The notes beneath the pieces were generated by a model. It saw only the letters and a list, made by a program, of their open reading frames with translations, searched no databases and had not been told where the DNA came from. Below are positions 17,339 through 24,870 of a stretch of 64,000 nucleotides of DNA, piece after piece. The stretch's first letter is position 1, and each line of letters opens with the position of its first letter. Source of the stretch: JBFMHP01 sp040752855. Its GTDB lineage: Bacteria > Pseudomonadota > Gammaproteobacteria > RBG-16-57-12. Where the stretch lies: contig JBFMHP010000032.1 of NCBI GenBank assembly GCA_040752855.1, forward strand, positions 1 through 64,000, read 5' to 3'. The position numbers and the translations under genes were made by a program.

Positions 17339-17717
17339 CTGCGGGCTTGATATCAGTGCACTGGAATGTCTTTAGAATTGCCGTTGACTGGCTTGCCCGA
17401 GTTGTTCTACGATCGGGTCAATAATTAAGAGCATGGCTAATAATGCCATCAATTATAAGTGCTATCGATAGAGATCAATAATCTCAAATGGAGAAGTGAG
17501 GCGTGCAGGACTTCGTTCGCAATCCGCGGCGCCTTCGTCAATTCCCAGGTCGTTCAAATTTGACATCAGCCTGTTTTAGGTTGTCGATGTGTGCAGCATT
17601 GCGTTCTGTTTTGTTGTCAGCGTCTATCGATATGGGGTCACCAAAGCCGCGCCTGAATTAGCGGCCGTATAACCGGTGAAGCAATTCACCGATCAACTTG
17701 CTTGTCAGGAGGAGCGA
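17339..17717. promoter_or_regulatory. 379-base leader region upstream of petA
   Basis: No gene is visible. The region is more AT-rich than its neighbours. TTGACA at 17560-17565 could serve as a -35 box, but no good -10 hexamer stands at the right distance. A hairpin, CGGTGAA at 17674-17680 with TTCACCG at 17685-17691, sits about 20 bases before the AGGAGG ribosome site at 17707-17712. The petABC promoter most likely lies here. Confidence 0.4.
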
Positions 17718-18311
17718 ATGAGTGATGGTGTAGATCACAGCAAGCGTCGCACACTCACCGTGGCCGCAGGCGTCGTCGGGGGAGTGGGAGCGGCGTTCAC
17801 AGCTGTGCCGTTTGTGGCTTCGATGCTGCCCAGCGCCAAGGCCCAGGCCGCCGGTGCGCCGGTTGAGGTGGATATCAACAAGCTGGAGCCGGGCCAGCGT
17901 ATTACCGTTGAATGGCGCGGTAAGCCGGTGTGGATCATCCGCCGCAGCAAGGACATGCTGGAAGCGCTGCCCACGCTGGATACCGTGCTGCTCGATCCCG
18001 CCTCCGAGCTGCAACAGCAGCCGGATTACGCCAAAAACGCCGTCCGGTCGATCAAGCCGGAGATCCTGGTGCTGGTGGGAATCTGCACCCATCTCGGATG
18101 CTCTCCGAGTTATCGTCCCGAGTTTGCTCCTGCCGATCTGGGGCAGGAATGGAAGGGAGGGTTCTTCTGCCCCTGCCATGGATCGCGTTTTGACCTGGCG
18201 GGGCGCGTCTACGCTGGTGTGCCTGCACCCAAAAATCTCGAGGTGCCGCGCCATATGTATATCAGCGATACCAGAATCCTGATCGGTGCCGATGATAAAG
18301 GGGTGGCGTAG
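17718..18311 (+). CDS. petA: PetA, Rieske iron-sulfur subunit of the cytochrome bc1 complex
   Basis: PetA carries electrons from quinol to cytochrome c1 in the bc1 complex. I start at 17718, which has a perfect AGGAGG just upstream, giving 197 residues. The N-terminus has a twin-arginine signal-anchor, SKRRTLTVA near 8-16 followed by a hydrophobic span to about 38, so export by TatABC is likely. The [2Fe-2S] motifs are intact: C123-T-H125-L-G-C128 and C151-P-C153-H154-G, with C128/C153 as the disulfide pair. petB follows after 2 bases. Confidence 0.97.
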   Translation: MSDGVDHSKRRTLTVAAGVVGGVGAAFTAVPFVASMLPSAKAQAAGAPVEVDINKLEPGQRITVEWRGKPVWIIRRSKDMLEALPTLDTVLLDPASELQQQPDYAKNAVRSIKPEILVLVGICTHLGCSPSYRPEFAPADLGQEWKGGFFCPCHGSRFDLAGRVYAGVPAPKNLEVPRHMYISDTRILIGADDKGVA

Positions 18312-18313
18312 CC

Positions 18314-19552
18314 ATGAGAAATATCGCGATGCAATTGCTGGACTGGGTGGACGAGCGCTTCCCTTTAAGGAAGACCTTCAACGAGCACCTGGGGCATTAC
18401 TATGTGCCGAAGAACTTCAATTTCTGGTACTTCTTCGGTTCGCTGGCCTTGTTGGTGCTGGTGATCCAGATCGTCACCGGTATTTTTCTGACCATGAATT
18501 ACAAGCCGGACGCGGCATCGGCCTTCAGCTCGGTTGAGTACATCATGCGGGATGTCGAATACGGCTGGCTGATCCGGTACATGCATTCGACCGGGGCGTC
18601 GTTTTTCTTCCTGGTTATTTATCTGCACATGTTCCGTGCCTTCCTCTACGGCTCATACAAGAAGCCCCGCGAGCTGGTCTGGATCATCGGCATGCTGATT
18701 TATCTGACGCTGATGGCCGAGGCCTTCTTCGGTTATCTGCTGCCGTGGGGTCAGATGTCATATTGGGGCGCCCAGGTCATCATCTCGCTGTTTGGCACCC
18801 TGCCGGTGATCGGGCCGGATCTGGCGCTGTGGATCCGCGGCGACTTCGTCGTGGCCGATGCCACGTTGAACCGCTTCTTTGCCTTCCATGTCATCGCCGG
18901 TCCGCTGGTGCTGCTGGCCCTGGTGGTGGCGCACATCACCGCGCTGCACGAGGTGGGCTCGAACAATCCCGATGGCGTCGAGGTCAAGAAACTCAAGGGT
19001 CCCGATGGCGTCCCGCTCGATGCGGTTCCGTTCCATCCCTACTACACGGTCAAGGATGCCTTCGGCGCGGCCTTTTTCCTGATCATTTTCTGCGCGGTGA
19101 TGTTCTTCCTGCCGGAGATGGGCGGGATCTTCCTCGAGTATCCCAACTTCGAGCCGGCCGATCCGCTGAAGACGCCCGAGCATATCGCCCCGGTATGGTA
19201 TTTCACCCCGTTCTACTCCATTCTGCGCGCGGTGCCCAGCGTGGGCGGTTCCGCCTTCCCCGGGGTCATCGCGATGGGCGTGGCGACGGTAATTTTCTTC
19301 TTGCTGCCGTGGCTTGACCGCAACCCGGTGCGCTCGATCCGCTATCGCGGCATCCAATTCAAGATCGCCTTGACCCTCTTTGTCATTGTGTTCCTGATCC
19401 TCGGTTATCTCGGCACGCAGGCGCCCAGTCCGGGCAAGAATCTGTTGGGCCAGGTTTGCACCGTACTGTACTTCCTGTTCTTCCTGTTGATGCCCATCTA
19501 TACCAAGATGGAGAAGAATAAGCCGGTTCCAGAGAGGGTAACGTACAAATGA
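18314..19552 (+). CDS. petB: PetB, cytochrome b of the bc1 complex
   Basis: This 412-residue protein is a full-length cytochrome b with eight predicted membrane spans. It holds the two b hemes and the quinol sites. Heme-ligand histidines are in HSTGASFFFLVIYLHMFR near 91-110 and in FHVIAGPLVLLALVVAHITALH near 193-214. The quinol-site motif PEWY is represented by PVWYFTPFYSILRAVP near 291-306, a P-x-W-Y variant common in bacteria. It overlaps petC by 4 bases. Confidence 0.98.
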   Translation: MRNIAMQLLDWVDERFPLRKTFNEHLGHYYVPKNFNFWYFFGSLALLVLVIQIVTGIFLTMNYKPDAASAFSSVEYIMRDVEYGWLIRYMHSTGASFFFLVIYLHMFRAFLYGSYKKPRELVWIIGMLIYLTLMAEAFFGYLLPWGQMSYWGAQVIISLFGTLPVIGPDLALWIRGDFVVADATLNRFFAFHVIAGPLVLLALVVAHITALHEVGSNNPDGVEVKKLKGPDGVPLDAVPFHPYYTVKDAFGAAFFLIIFCAVMFFLPEMGGIFLEYPNFEPADPLKTPEHIAPVWYFTPFYSILRAVPSVGGSAFPGVIAMGVATVIFFLLPWLDRNPVRSIRYRGIQFKIALTLFVIVFLILGYLGTQAPSPGKNLLGQVCTVLYFLFFLLMPIYTKMEKNKPVPERVTYK

Positions 19553-20268
19553 AAAAAATACTTTCCGTGCTCTTGTTGAGTTGGCTGCCGGCGATGGGGA
19601 TGGCCGCAGGTGGCGGCGTGGCGCTCGATCATCTGGAAATCGATCTGTCTGACCAGGAATCGATGCGCAACGGTGCCAAGGTATTCATGACCTACTGCCT
19701 GAATTGCCATTCGGCCAAGTATCAGCGCTACAACCGCATGGCCGAGGACATCGGCATGAGTCTCGAGGAACTCAAGCCTCTGATGTTTATTACGGACAAG
19801 GTGGGCGACACCATGTCGGTTGCCATCGACCACAAACAGGCGAAGAAATGGTTTGGCACCCTGCCGCCCGATTTATCGCTGGTGGCCCGTTCGCGGGGGC
19901 CGGATTGGTTGTACACCTATATGCGCTCCTTCTATCGAGACGACAGCCGGCCCTTCGGCGTCAACAACCTCGTCTTCAAGGATGTGGGCATGCCGCACGC
20001 CCTGATCGACCTGCAAGGCCTCGCTGAGCCGGTATACAAGGACGAAACGAAAAAGGAAATCAGCCGCTTGGAAATCAAGACGGCGGGCACGCTGACGGCG
20101 GAGCAGTACGACGATCTGGTGTCCGACTTGGTGCACTTCCTCGTCTATGTCGGAGAGCCGGCTAAGCTTGAGCGCTATTCCCTGGGCGTCAAGGTCATCC
20201 TGTTCCTGGTGGTGCTGACCATCTTGTTATACCTGGTCAAGCGCGAGTACTGGCGGGATGTGCGTTAA
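19549..20268 (+). CDS. petC: PetC, cytochrome c1 of the bc1 complex
   Basis: Cytochrome c1 passes electrons from the Rieske protein to soluble cytochrome c. The 239-residue product has a signal peptide (about 1-20, cut after GMAA), the covalent heme site C50-L-N-C53-H54, the probable axial Met in DVGMPHALIDL near 147-157, and a C-terminal membrane anchor at about 214-232 followed by KREYWRDVR. The gene ends the pet operon; a strong terminator follows. Confidence 0.97.
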   Translation: MKKILSVLLLSWLPAMGMAAGGGVALDHLEIDLSDQESMRNGAKVFMTYCLNCHSAKYQRYNRMAEDIGMSLEELKPLMFITDKVGDTMSVAIDHKQAKKWFGTLPPDLSLVARSRGPDWLYTYMRSFYRDDSRPFGVNNLVFKDVGMPHALIDLQGLAEPVYKDETKKEISRLEIKTAGTLTAEQYDDLVSDLVHFLVYVGEPAKLERYSLGVKVILFLVVLTILLYLVKREYWRDVR

Positions 20269-20290
20269 TCGACCGGCCAAGGATCAGCCG

Positions 20291-20328
20291 CAAAAAAAGG
20301 GGGGGTAAGTCCCCCCTTGTTTGTTTTA
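20291..20328 (+). terminator. rho-independent terminator after petABC
   Basis: AAGGGGGG and CCCCCCTT form an 8-bp stem around GTAAGT, preceded by an A-run and followed by TTGTTTGTTTT. It lies 22 bases after petC and is well placed to end the pet transcript. A TATAAT at 20327-20332 follows but has no matching -35, so an sspA promoter here is only possible. Confidence 0.88.
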
Positions 20329-20375
20329 TAATACCCCGATTTCAAAGTTCCCAAATGTTGCAGGAGAGCTGTGTA

Positions 20376-21005
20376 ATGGCGTCACTGGCCAATCGACGTT
20401 CAATCATGACGCTTTTTTCCAATGCCGACTGTATCCATAGTCATCGGGTACGCATTGTGCTGGCAGAAAAGGGGATCAACCACGAAGTCATCGAGGTGAC
20501 TGCGGATTCGATGCCCGAGGATTTGAGCGAACTCAACCCCTATTGCTCCACTCCCACGCTGATCGATCGCGATTTGGTGTTGTACAGCTCCCAGGTGATC
20601 ATGGAGTACCTTGATGAGCGCTTCCCGCACCCGCCGTTGATGCCGGTGGACCCGGTGCAGCGGGCGCAAAGCCGGCTGATGCTCTATCGCATCGAGCGCG
20701 ACTGGTACAGTCTGGTCGATGAGATCAATACCAAAGGCGAAAAGGCCATTGCCAAGGCGCGCAAGGAACTGCGGGAGAGTCTTATCGTCGTGGCGCCGCT
20801 CTTTAAAGAGATGTCGCATTTCATGAGCGAGGAGTTCAGTTTGATGGATTGCGCATTGATCCCGTTGTTGTGGCGCATGCCGAAATATCGTATCGACCTG
20901 CCGGAGCAGGCCCAGCCGCTGCTCGACTATGCGGAGCGGATGTTCAAGCGCGAGAGTTTTCAGATGAGCCTGTCTGAAGCCGAGCGCGAGATGCGGGCGG
21001 CTTGA
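20376..21005 (+). CDS. sspA: SspA, stringent starvation protein A
   Basis: SspA is a glutathione-S-transferase-fold protein that binds RNA polymerase and modulates stationary-phase and stress transcription. The ATG at 20376 is preferred because CAGGAGAG stands 7 bases before it; the upstream in-frame ATG at 20355 would include that ribosome site. This gives 209 residues. The thioredoxin-like half includes TLFSNADCIHSHRVRIVLAEKG near 12-33, and the glutaredoxin-type cis-proline is in NPYCSTPTLID near 54-64. The C-terminal half is all helical. It overlaps the sspB region by a few bases. Confidence 0.95.
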   Translation: MASLANRRSIMTLFSNADCIHSHRVRIVLAEKGINHEVIEVTADSMPEDLSELNPYCSTPTLIDRDLVLYSSQVIMEYLDERFPHPPLMPVDPVQRAQSRLMLYRIERDWYSLVDEINTKGEKAIAKARKELRESLIVVAPLFKEMSHFMSEEFSLMDCALIPLLWRMPKYRIDLPEQAQPLLDYAERMFKRESFQMSLSEAEREMRAA

Positions 21006-21013
21006 TCCCAGCC

Positions 21014-21415
21014 ATGAGTGATTCCAACGCCCCTGCCATGACCTCCAGCCGCCCGTATTTGGTGCGGGCGATCTATGAATGGCTGGTCGACAACGGAATG
21101 ACGCCCTACGTTCTGGTGGACGCCGAGATCGAGGGTGTCGTCGTGCCGCGGCAATTCGTCGAGAATGGCAAGATCATCCTCAATGTGGCCCCCGCCGCGG
21201 TGCAGGGGCTCCAGCTGGGCAATGACCGGATCGATTTCAGCGCGCGTTTTGGCGGCCAAGCGATGGACGTGTATGTGCCGCTCAGCGCCGTGAAGGCCAT
21301 CTATGCCCGCGAGAACGGCACCGGGATGGTGTTCAACGATGAAATGGATGGCCCCAATCCGCCCGCTACTCCGAAGGATGACGGGGCCAAGCCCAAGCTC
21401 AAGCTGGTCAAGTGA
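21014..21415 (+). CDS. sspB: SspB, ClpXP adaptor protein
   Basis: SspB delivers ssrA-tagged proteins to ClpXP. The beta-rich core begins at SSRPYLVRAIYEWLVDNG and includes VPRQFVENGKIILNVAP near 45-61. The C-terminus ends in PKLKLVK, which matches the ClpX-binding tail of SspB proteins, separated from the core by a flexible linker rich in Pro and Asp. I start at the ATG at 21014, giving 133 residues; a later ATG at 21038 is also possible and neither has a strong ribosome site. Confidence 0.94.
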   Translation: MSDSNAPAMTSSRPYLVRAIYEWLVDNGMTPYVLVDAEIEGVVVPRQFVENGKIILNVAPAAVQGLQLGNDRIDFSARFGGQAMDVYVPLSAVKAIYARENGTGMVFNDEMDGPNPPATPKDDGAKPKLKLVK

Positions 21416-21808
21416 CCAGGTCCGGCGCGAACATCCCGCTGTTGTTGCTGTTCCATTAATTGCGCCGCGAATCGGTCGCGCCGCGCTGAAATCATCGCCC
21501 GCTGTTTCCACGCCGCGGATCGGCGCATAATCTGGGTGAATCCGCGGCTCCCGCTTCAAGTGAGAGGCGCCGGCACAGAATGCGGGCGGTGGGAATTGCC
21601 TTCCTTCTCGGCGGTACGGAAATCGTCCATGTCAATTTGCTGCGTCGATGGCATGCGTTTGCCGATTCACCGGCACGGCAGATTTGACTTGCCATTTGCC
21701 CATAGTCTTGATTAAGTATCTTACTCAGAATAGTTAGGCGTGACAGGTTGAGTGTGATTGGGGGCACGCAGTACGGAGATTAATAACATTCCTGGAGGAT
21801 AGGTCCTG
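21416..21808. other. 393-base intergenic region upstream of a heme lipoprotein gene
   Basis: No convincing gene is seen. A perfect 8-bp dyad, CCGCGGAT at 21513-21520 with ATCCGCGG at 21540-21547, could form a hairpin with a 19-base loop and may help end the sspAB transcript, although no T-tract follows. A candidate promoter stands nearer the next gene. The small minus-strand frame of 91 residues across the region has no recognisable feature. Confidence 0.5.
21708..21736 (+). promoter_or_regulatory. possible sigma-70 promoter for the heme lipoprotein gene
   Basis: TTGATT at 21708-21713 and TAGTTA at 21731-21736 are separated by 17 bases. The predicted transcript would begin about 65 bases before the ATG of the heme lipoprotein gene, which has a CTGGAGGA ribosome site. 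Both hexamers are imperfect, so this is a candidate only. Confidence 0.35.
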
Positions 21809-22183
21809 ATGAAAACAATAGCTAAAACCACGATCCTATTGCTGGCGGCTGCGCTTGCAGGTTGCGGTGCGAAAGACGCGGAGATCAGTTATGCAGCCAA
21901 TGTGCAGCCGATCTTGAAGGAATTTTGCCTGGAGTGCCATAGCGAGGGTGGTCCCGGATATGAAAAGTCCGGCTTGTTGATGACCAGCCATGCGGCGCTG
22001 ATGAAAGGGACCAAATTTGGGCCGATCATTGAGCCTGGCAACAGCATCTCGAGCACGCTGGTCCGTCTGATCGAAGGGCGCGCCGACCCGTCGCTGAAGA
22101 TGCCGCACGGGGACAAGAGCCTGTCGCAGGCGCAAATCGATACGATCAAGCGCTGGATCGACCAGGGCGCGAAAAACAATTGA
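21809..22183 (+). CDS. c-type heme lipoprotein
   Basis: The 124-residue protein has a lipoprotein signal (LAGC, lipidated Cys19) and one covalent heme motif, C40-L-E-C43-H44, in the context YAANVQPILKEFCLECHSEG. That context, together with the C-terminal block SLSQAQIDTIKRWIDQGAKNN, resembles the cytochrome-c-like domain often annotated as a planctomycete-type cytochrome C. Candidate axial Met residues are in LKMPHGD near 98-104. It is most likely a membrane-attached periplasmic electron carrier. Its gene stands alone, ended by a bidirectional terminator. The partner is unknown. Confidence 0.85.
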   Translation: MKTIAKTTILLLAAALAGCGAKDAEISYAANVQPILKEFCLECHSEGGPGYEKSGLLMTSHAALMKGTKFGPIIEPGNSISSTLVRLIEGRADPSLKMPHGDKSLSQAQIDTIKRWIDQGAKNN

Positions 22184-22198
22184 TCCTGACGCAGTGAA

Positions 22199-22231
22199 TA
22201 AAAATACCGGCCTCGGCCGGTATTTTTTTAT
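22199..22231. terminator. bidirectional rho-independent terminator
   Basis: AAAAATACCGGCC and GGCCGGTATTTTT form a 13-bp stem around a TC loop, with A-run on the left and T-run on the right. It separates the convergent heme lipoprotein and FAD-linked oxidase genes and can stop transcription from both sides. Confidence 0.92.
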
Positions 22232-22236
22232 GCGCG

Positions 22237-23697
22237 TCAGGAGCGAGCGGGTGGAGTCAACGGAAACATCTTGTCCGGATTGAGGATGTCGTTCGGATCA
22301 AACACCTGTTTGATCTGGCGCATCAGTTCCAGGCTCCCAGCATCGAGTTCCCAGCCGACGAAATTCTGTTTCTCCATCCCCACGCCGTGTTCGCCGGACA
22401 AGGTGCCGTGGAGCTTCAGCACCAGATCGAATACCGCGCTCAGGCAATGTTCCGCCTGCCGCATTTGCGCGGGATCTTCCGGATCGACCAGCAGGTTGAC
22501 GTGGATGTTGCCGTTGCCAGCATGACCGAAGTTGACGATGGTGATGCCGTGTTGCTCCGCCAGGACTGCGAGTCCCTCGATCAGGTCGGCCATGCGCGAG
22601 ACCGGCACCACCACGTCTTCGTTGATCTTCTTGGGGGCGATGTTGCGCAAGGCGGGCGAGAGCGCCTTGCGCGTGGCCCACAGCGCAGCGGCTTCTTCCG
22701 CGGTGCGCGCGACCGCAAACGACAGAAGTCCGTCCCCTTGGGCCGCGTGCGTCACTGAAGCGATCGCCGCCTCCATGGCCGCGGCCGGGCCGTCGACCTC
22801 GATCATCAGCATGGCGCCGGCCTGCTCCGGCAGGCTCGATTTCGAGTAGCCGCGGATCATGTCGATCGCCTTGCCGTCGATGAATTCCAGCGCGCAGGGG
22901 GTGATGGGTTGGGCCATGATGCGCGAGACCGCCCGGGCGGCGTCACGCATGTCGTGATAGACCGCTTGCATGGTTTGTTTGCATTCCGGCAACGGCGTGA
23001 GCTTGAGCGTGGCCTCGGTGATGACCGCCAGCGTGCCCTCCGAGCCGATGATCAGGCGGGTGAGGTCGTAGCCCACCACGCCCTTGGTCGTATAGACGCC
23101 GGTCTTGATCAGCCGCCCGGTGCCGGTGACGGCGCTCAAGCCGAGCACGTTGTCGCGCGTAGTGCCGTATTTTACCGCGCGCGGTCCGGCGGAATTGTAG
23201 GCGAGGTTCCCGCCGACCGTGCAGAACGCGGCGCTGGTCGGATCGGGCGGCCAGAAAAAGCCTTGCTCAGCCGCCGCCTCTTGGACCTGCTGATTGGTGA
23301 CACCGGGCTGGACGACCATCGCGCGATTGTCCGGGTCCACCGACAGGATCTTGTTCATGCGCTCGAGTGAGAGCACCACGCCGCCGCGCACCGGCACGGT
23401 GGCCCCGGTGGTGCCGGTGCCGCGGCCGCGGGGGATGAGCGGGATGCGGTGGGCGTTGCAAAGCTCCACCAGTTTGATGACTTGTGTGGTATCGGTGGCG
23501 AAGGCCACGGCCTGCGGCAAGTGGTGGCGACGGCTATTGTCGTAGCCGTATGGCCAGCAGTCGGCGGGTTCCAGCAGCCGCTGCGCTGCCGGCAGGAGCT
23601 GGCAAAAGGCGCTGATGAAGGTCGCCGGCAGTGGGGTGTTTGATAGGGCCATGGGCGAGTCGTGCGGATCGGGTGATGACGGCGCGCGCGCCGTCAT
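22237..23697 (-). CDS. FAD-linked oxidase (GlcD/D-lactate dehydrogenase family)
   Basis: This flavoprotein has an N-terminal PCMH-type FAD-binding domain and a C-terminal FAD-oxidase cap, as in GlcD and bacterial D-lactate dehydrogenases that oxidise 2-hydroxy acids. FAD-binding segments include RGRGTGTTGATVP near 90-102 and CTVGGNLAYNSAGPRAVKYG near 157-176. The C-terminal block NFGHAGNGNIHVNLLVDP and LSGEHGVGMEKQNFVG contain the conserved histidines. The first start gives 486 residues; an ATG 15 codons later (23652) is equally credible and neither has a clear ribosome site. glcE/glcF partners are absent, so substrate is not assigned. It is downstream of the BON-domain gene with 4 bases between. 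Confidence 0.88.
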   Translation of the reverse strand: MTARAPSSPDPHDSPMALSNTPLPATFISAFCQLLPAAQRLLEPADCWPYGYDNSRRHHLPQAVAFATDTTQVIKLVELCNAHRIPLIPRGRGTGTTGATVPVRGGVVLSLERMNKILSVDPDNRAMVVQPGVTNQQVQEAAAEQGFFWPPDPTSAAFCTVGGNLAYNSAGPRAVKYGTTRDNVLGLSAVTGTGRLIKTGVYTTKGVVGYDLTRLIIGSEGTLAVITEATLKLTPLPECKQTMQAVYHDMRDAARAVSRIMAQPITPCALEFIDGKAIDMIRGYSKSSLPEQAGAMLMIEVDGPAAAMEAAIASVTHAAQGDGLLSFAVARTAEEAAALWATRKALSPALRNIAPKKINEDVVVPVSRMADLIEGLAVLAEQHGITIVNFGHAGNGNIHVNLLVDPEDPAQMRQAEHCLSAVFDLVLKLHGTLSGEHGVGMEKQNFVGWELDAGSLELMRQIKQVFDPNDILNPDKMFPLTPPARS

Positions 23698-23701
23698 CCG
23701 G

Positions 23702-24436
23702 TCATTGTTGGGTTTCCGTCGTCTCTTCCAGAGGCTCGACGATCAGCGGCTGGGGTTTGGTCATGATCTCGTCGATCTTCTCCAGGATCATGCTGTTCTC
23801 CTCCTGATGCAGTCTGGGATCGAGTTCCTTCTCCTCGGTCGTGATGACCTCGCCGGATGGCGAGATGTATTCGAAGGCGCGCACGACGCGATCAACGTTT
23901 TTGACCTGGCTTACCGCGCGGCTGGCGCGTTCGGCCTCTTCTTCCGTGACCAAACCCAGCAGATAGACGGTGGCGTTCTCCGTGACCACCTTGATCTTGG
24001 TGGGGTCCACATCGGTGTTGCGCAGGATGTGGGCCTTGACAGTGGCGGTCATCAAGGAGTCGCGACTGCGCGAGGCGAGATCGCTGTTAGGGCCGACGAT
24101 GATTTCGTTGTGGATGGTGTTGATCGAGGCGTCGCTGTCGCGCACCATTTCTTCGACCTTCGCCCGGACTTCCGGCGAGGGGGCCTCGCCGGTGATCAGG
24201 ACCAGGCCGTTATAGCTGACGATGTTCACATGCACACTGGTGCCGATGTACGGATCGGAATAGATGGCGTCGTTGGCCTTCATTTCGATGGCCTTGTCGC
24301 GCAGGATCGCCTCGGCGCTGCGGCGGTCGCCGGAGATCATGGCGCCCGTGGCGGCGGTGGCGACCACGGCGGGGGCGCATCCTTGGATGAGCGCGGTGGC
24401 CAGCAGCAAGCTGATCAGAACGGTTGGAACACGCAT
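23702..24436 (-). CDS. dolP: BON-domain outer-membrane lipoprotein (DolP/YraP-like) with C-terminal extension
   Basis: DolP is an outer-membrane lipoprotein that supports envelope integrity and BAM function in E. coli. The start at 24436 is set by AGGAGGGGAAGCG upstream. The 244-residue protein has lipobox IQGC with Cys20 and two BON domains at about 50-115 and 125-195 (second one contains HILRNTDVDPTKIKVVTENA). E. coli DolP is about 190 residues; here an extra acidic C-terminal tail of about 50 residues follows, ending in EPLEETTETQQ. It stands next to yraN and lpoA as in E. coli, though diaA is missing. Confidence 0.88.
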   Translation of the reverse strand: MRVPTVLISLLLATALIQGCAPAVVATAATGAMISGDRRSAEAILRDKAIEMKANDAIYSDPYIGTSVHVNIVSYNGLVLITGEAPSPEVRAKVEEMVRDSDASINTIHNEIIVGPNSDLASRSRDSLMTATVKAHILRNTDVDPTKIKVVTENATVYLLGLVTEEEAERASRAVSQVKNVDRVVRAFEYISPSGEVITTEEKELDPRLHQEENSMILEKIDEIMTKPQPLIVEPLEETTETQQ

Positions 24437-24485
24437 CGCTTCCCCTCCTGAAATAAATCGGCGAATGCAGATAAAGATCCCCGTA

Positions 24486-24857
24486 TTATGCCTCAAACGC
24501 ATTTTTTATCCATTGCAAATTATCCGCCCCGGCTTGGGTTGTAATCCCGATGACATCGAACCGGCAGGGCGCGCACTGGTGGCGGGGATGGGCCTGCAGG
24601 AAGTGCGCGGACGCGGCCACCAGCCGTTGCTGCTTGCGATGATCGACGCTTTCCACCGCGCTGCCAAAGCCATGGGGGCGGCGGCTCCTGACTTCGACAA
24701 ACACCAGCGTGTGATGTTCCTGCATGATGAGGTCGATTTCACCGCGCCGGCAGTGATAGTTGCGCTCGAGCAAGGTAAGGCCCTGGCGCAGCAGAAAGCT
24801 CAAGGCCGCATCCTCGGCGAGCGATCCGGCGGCGCGGCTGTGGGGTGGTCGGTCCAT
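24486..24857 (-). CDS. yraN: YraN, UPF0102 endonuclease-like protein
   Basis: This 123-residue protein has the UPF0102 fold, related to Holliday-junction-resolvase-type nucleases; its cellular job is unproven. Conserved elements are the N-terminal GSLAEDAALSFLLRQG, the metal-site-like RRGEIDLIMQEHHTLVFVEV near 38-57 with its E-D and E-V residues, and RFDVIGI near 98-104. It lies 13 bases downstream of lpoA on the same strand, a widespread arrangement. Confidence 0.93.
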   Translation of the reverse strand: MDRPPHSRAAGSLAEDAALSFLLRQGLTLLERNYHCRRGEIDLIMQEHHTLVFVEVRSRRPHGFGSAVESVDHRKQQRLVAASAHFLQAHPRHQCAPCRFDVIGITTQAGADNLQWIKNAFEA

Positions 24858-24870
24858 GAACGGGTGCGTA

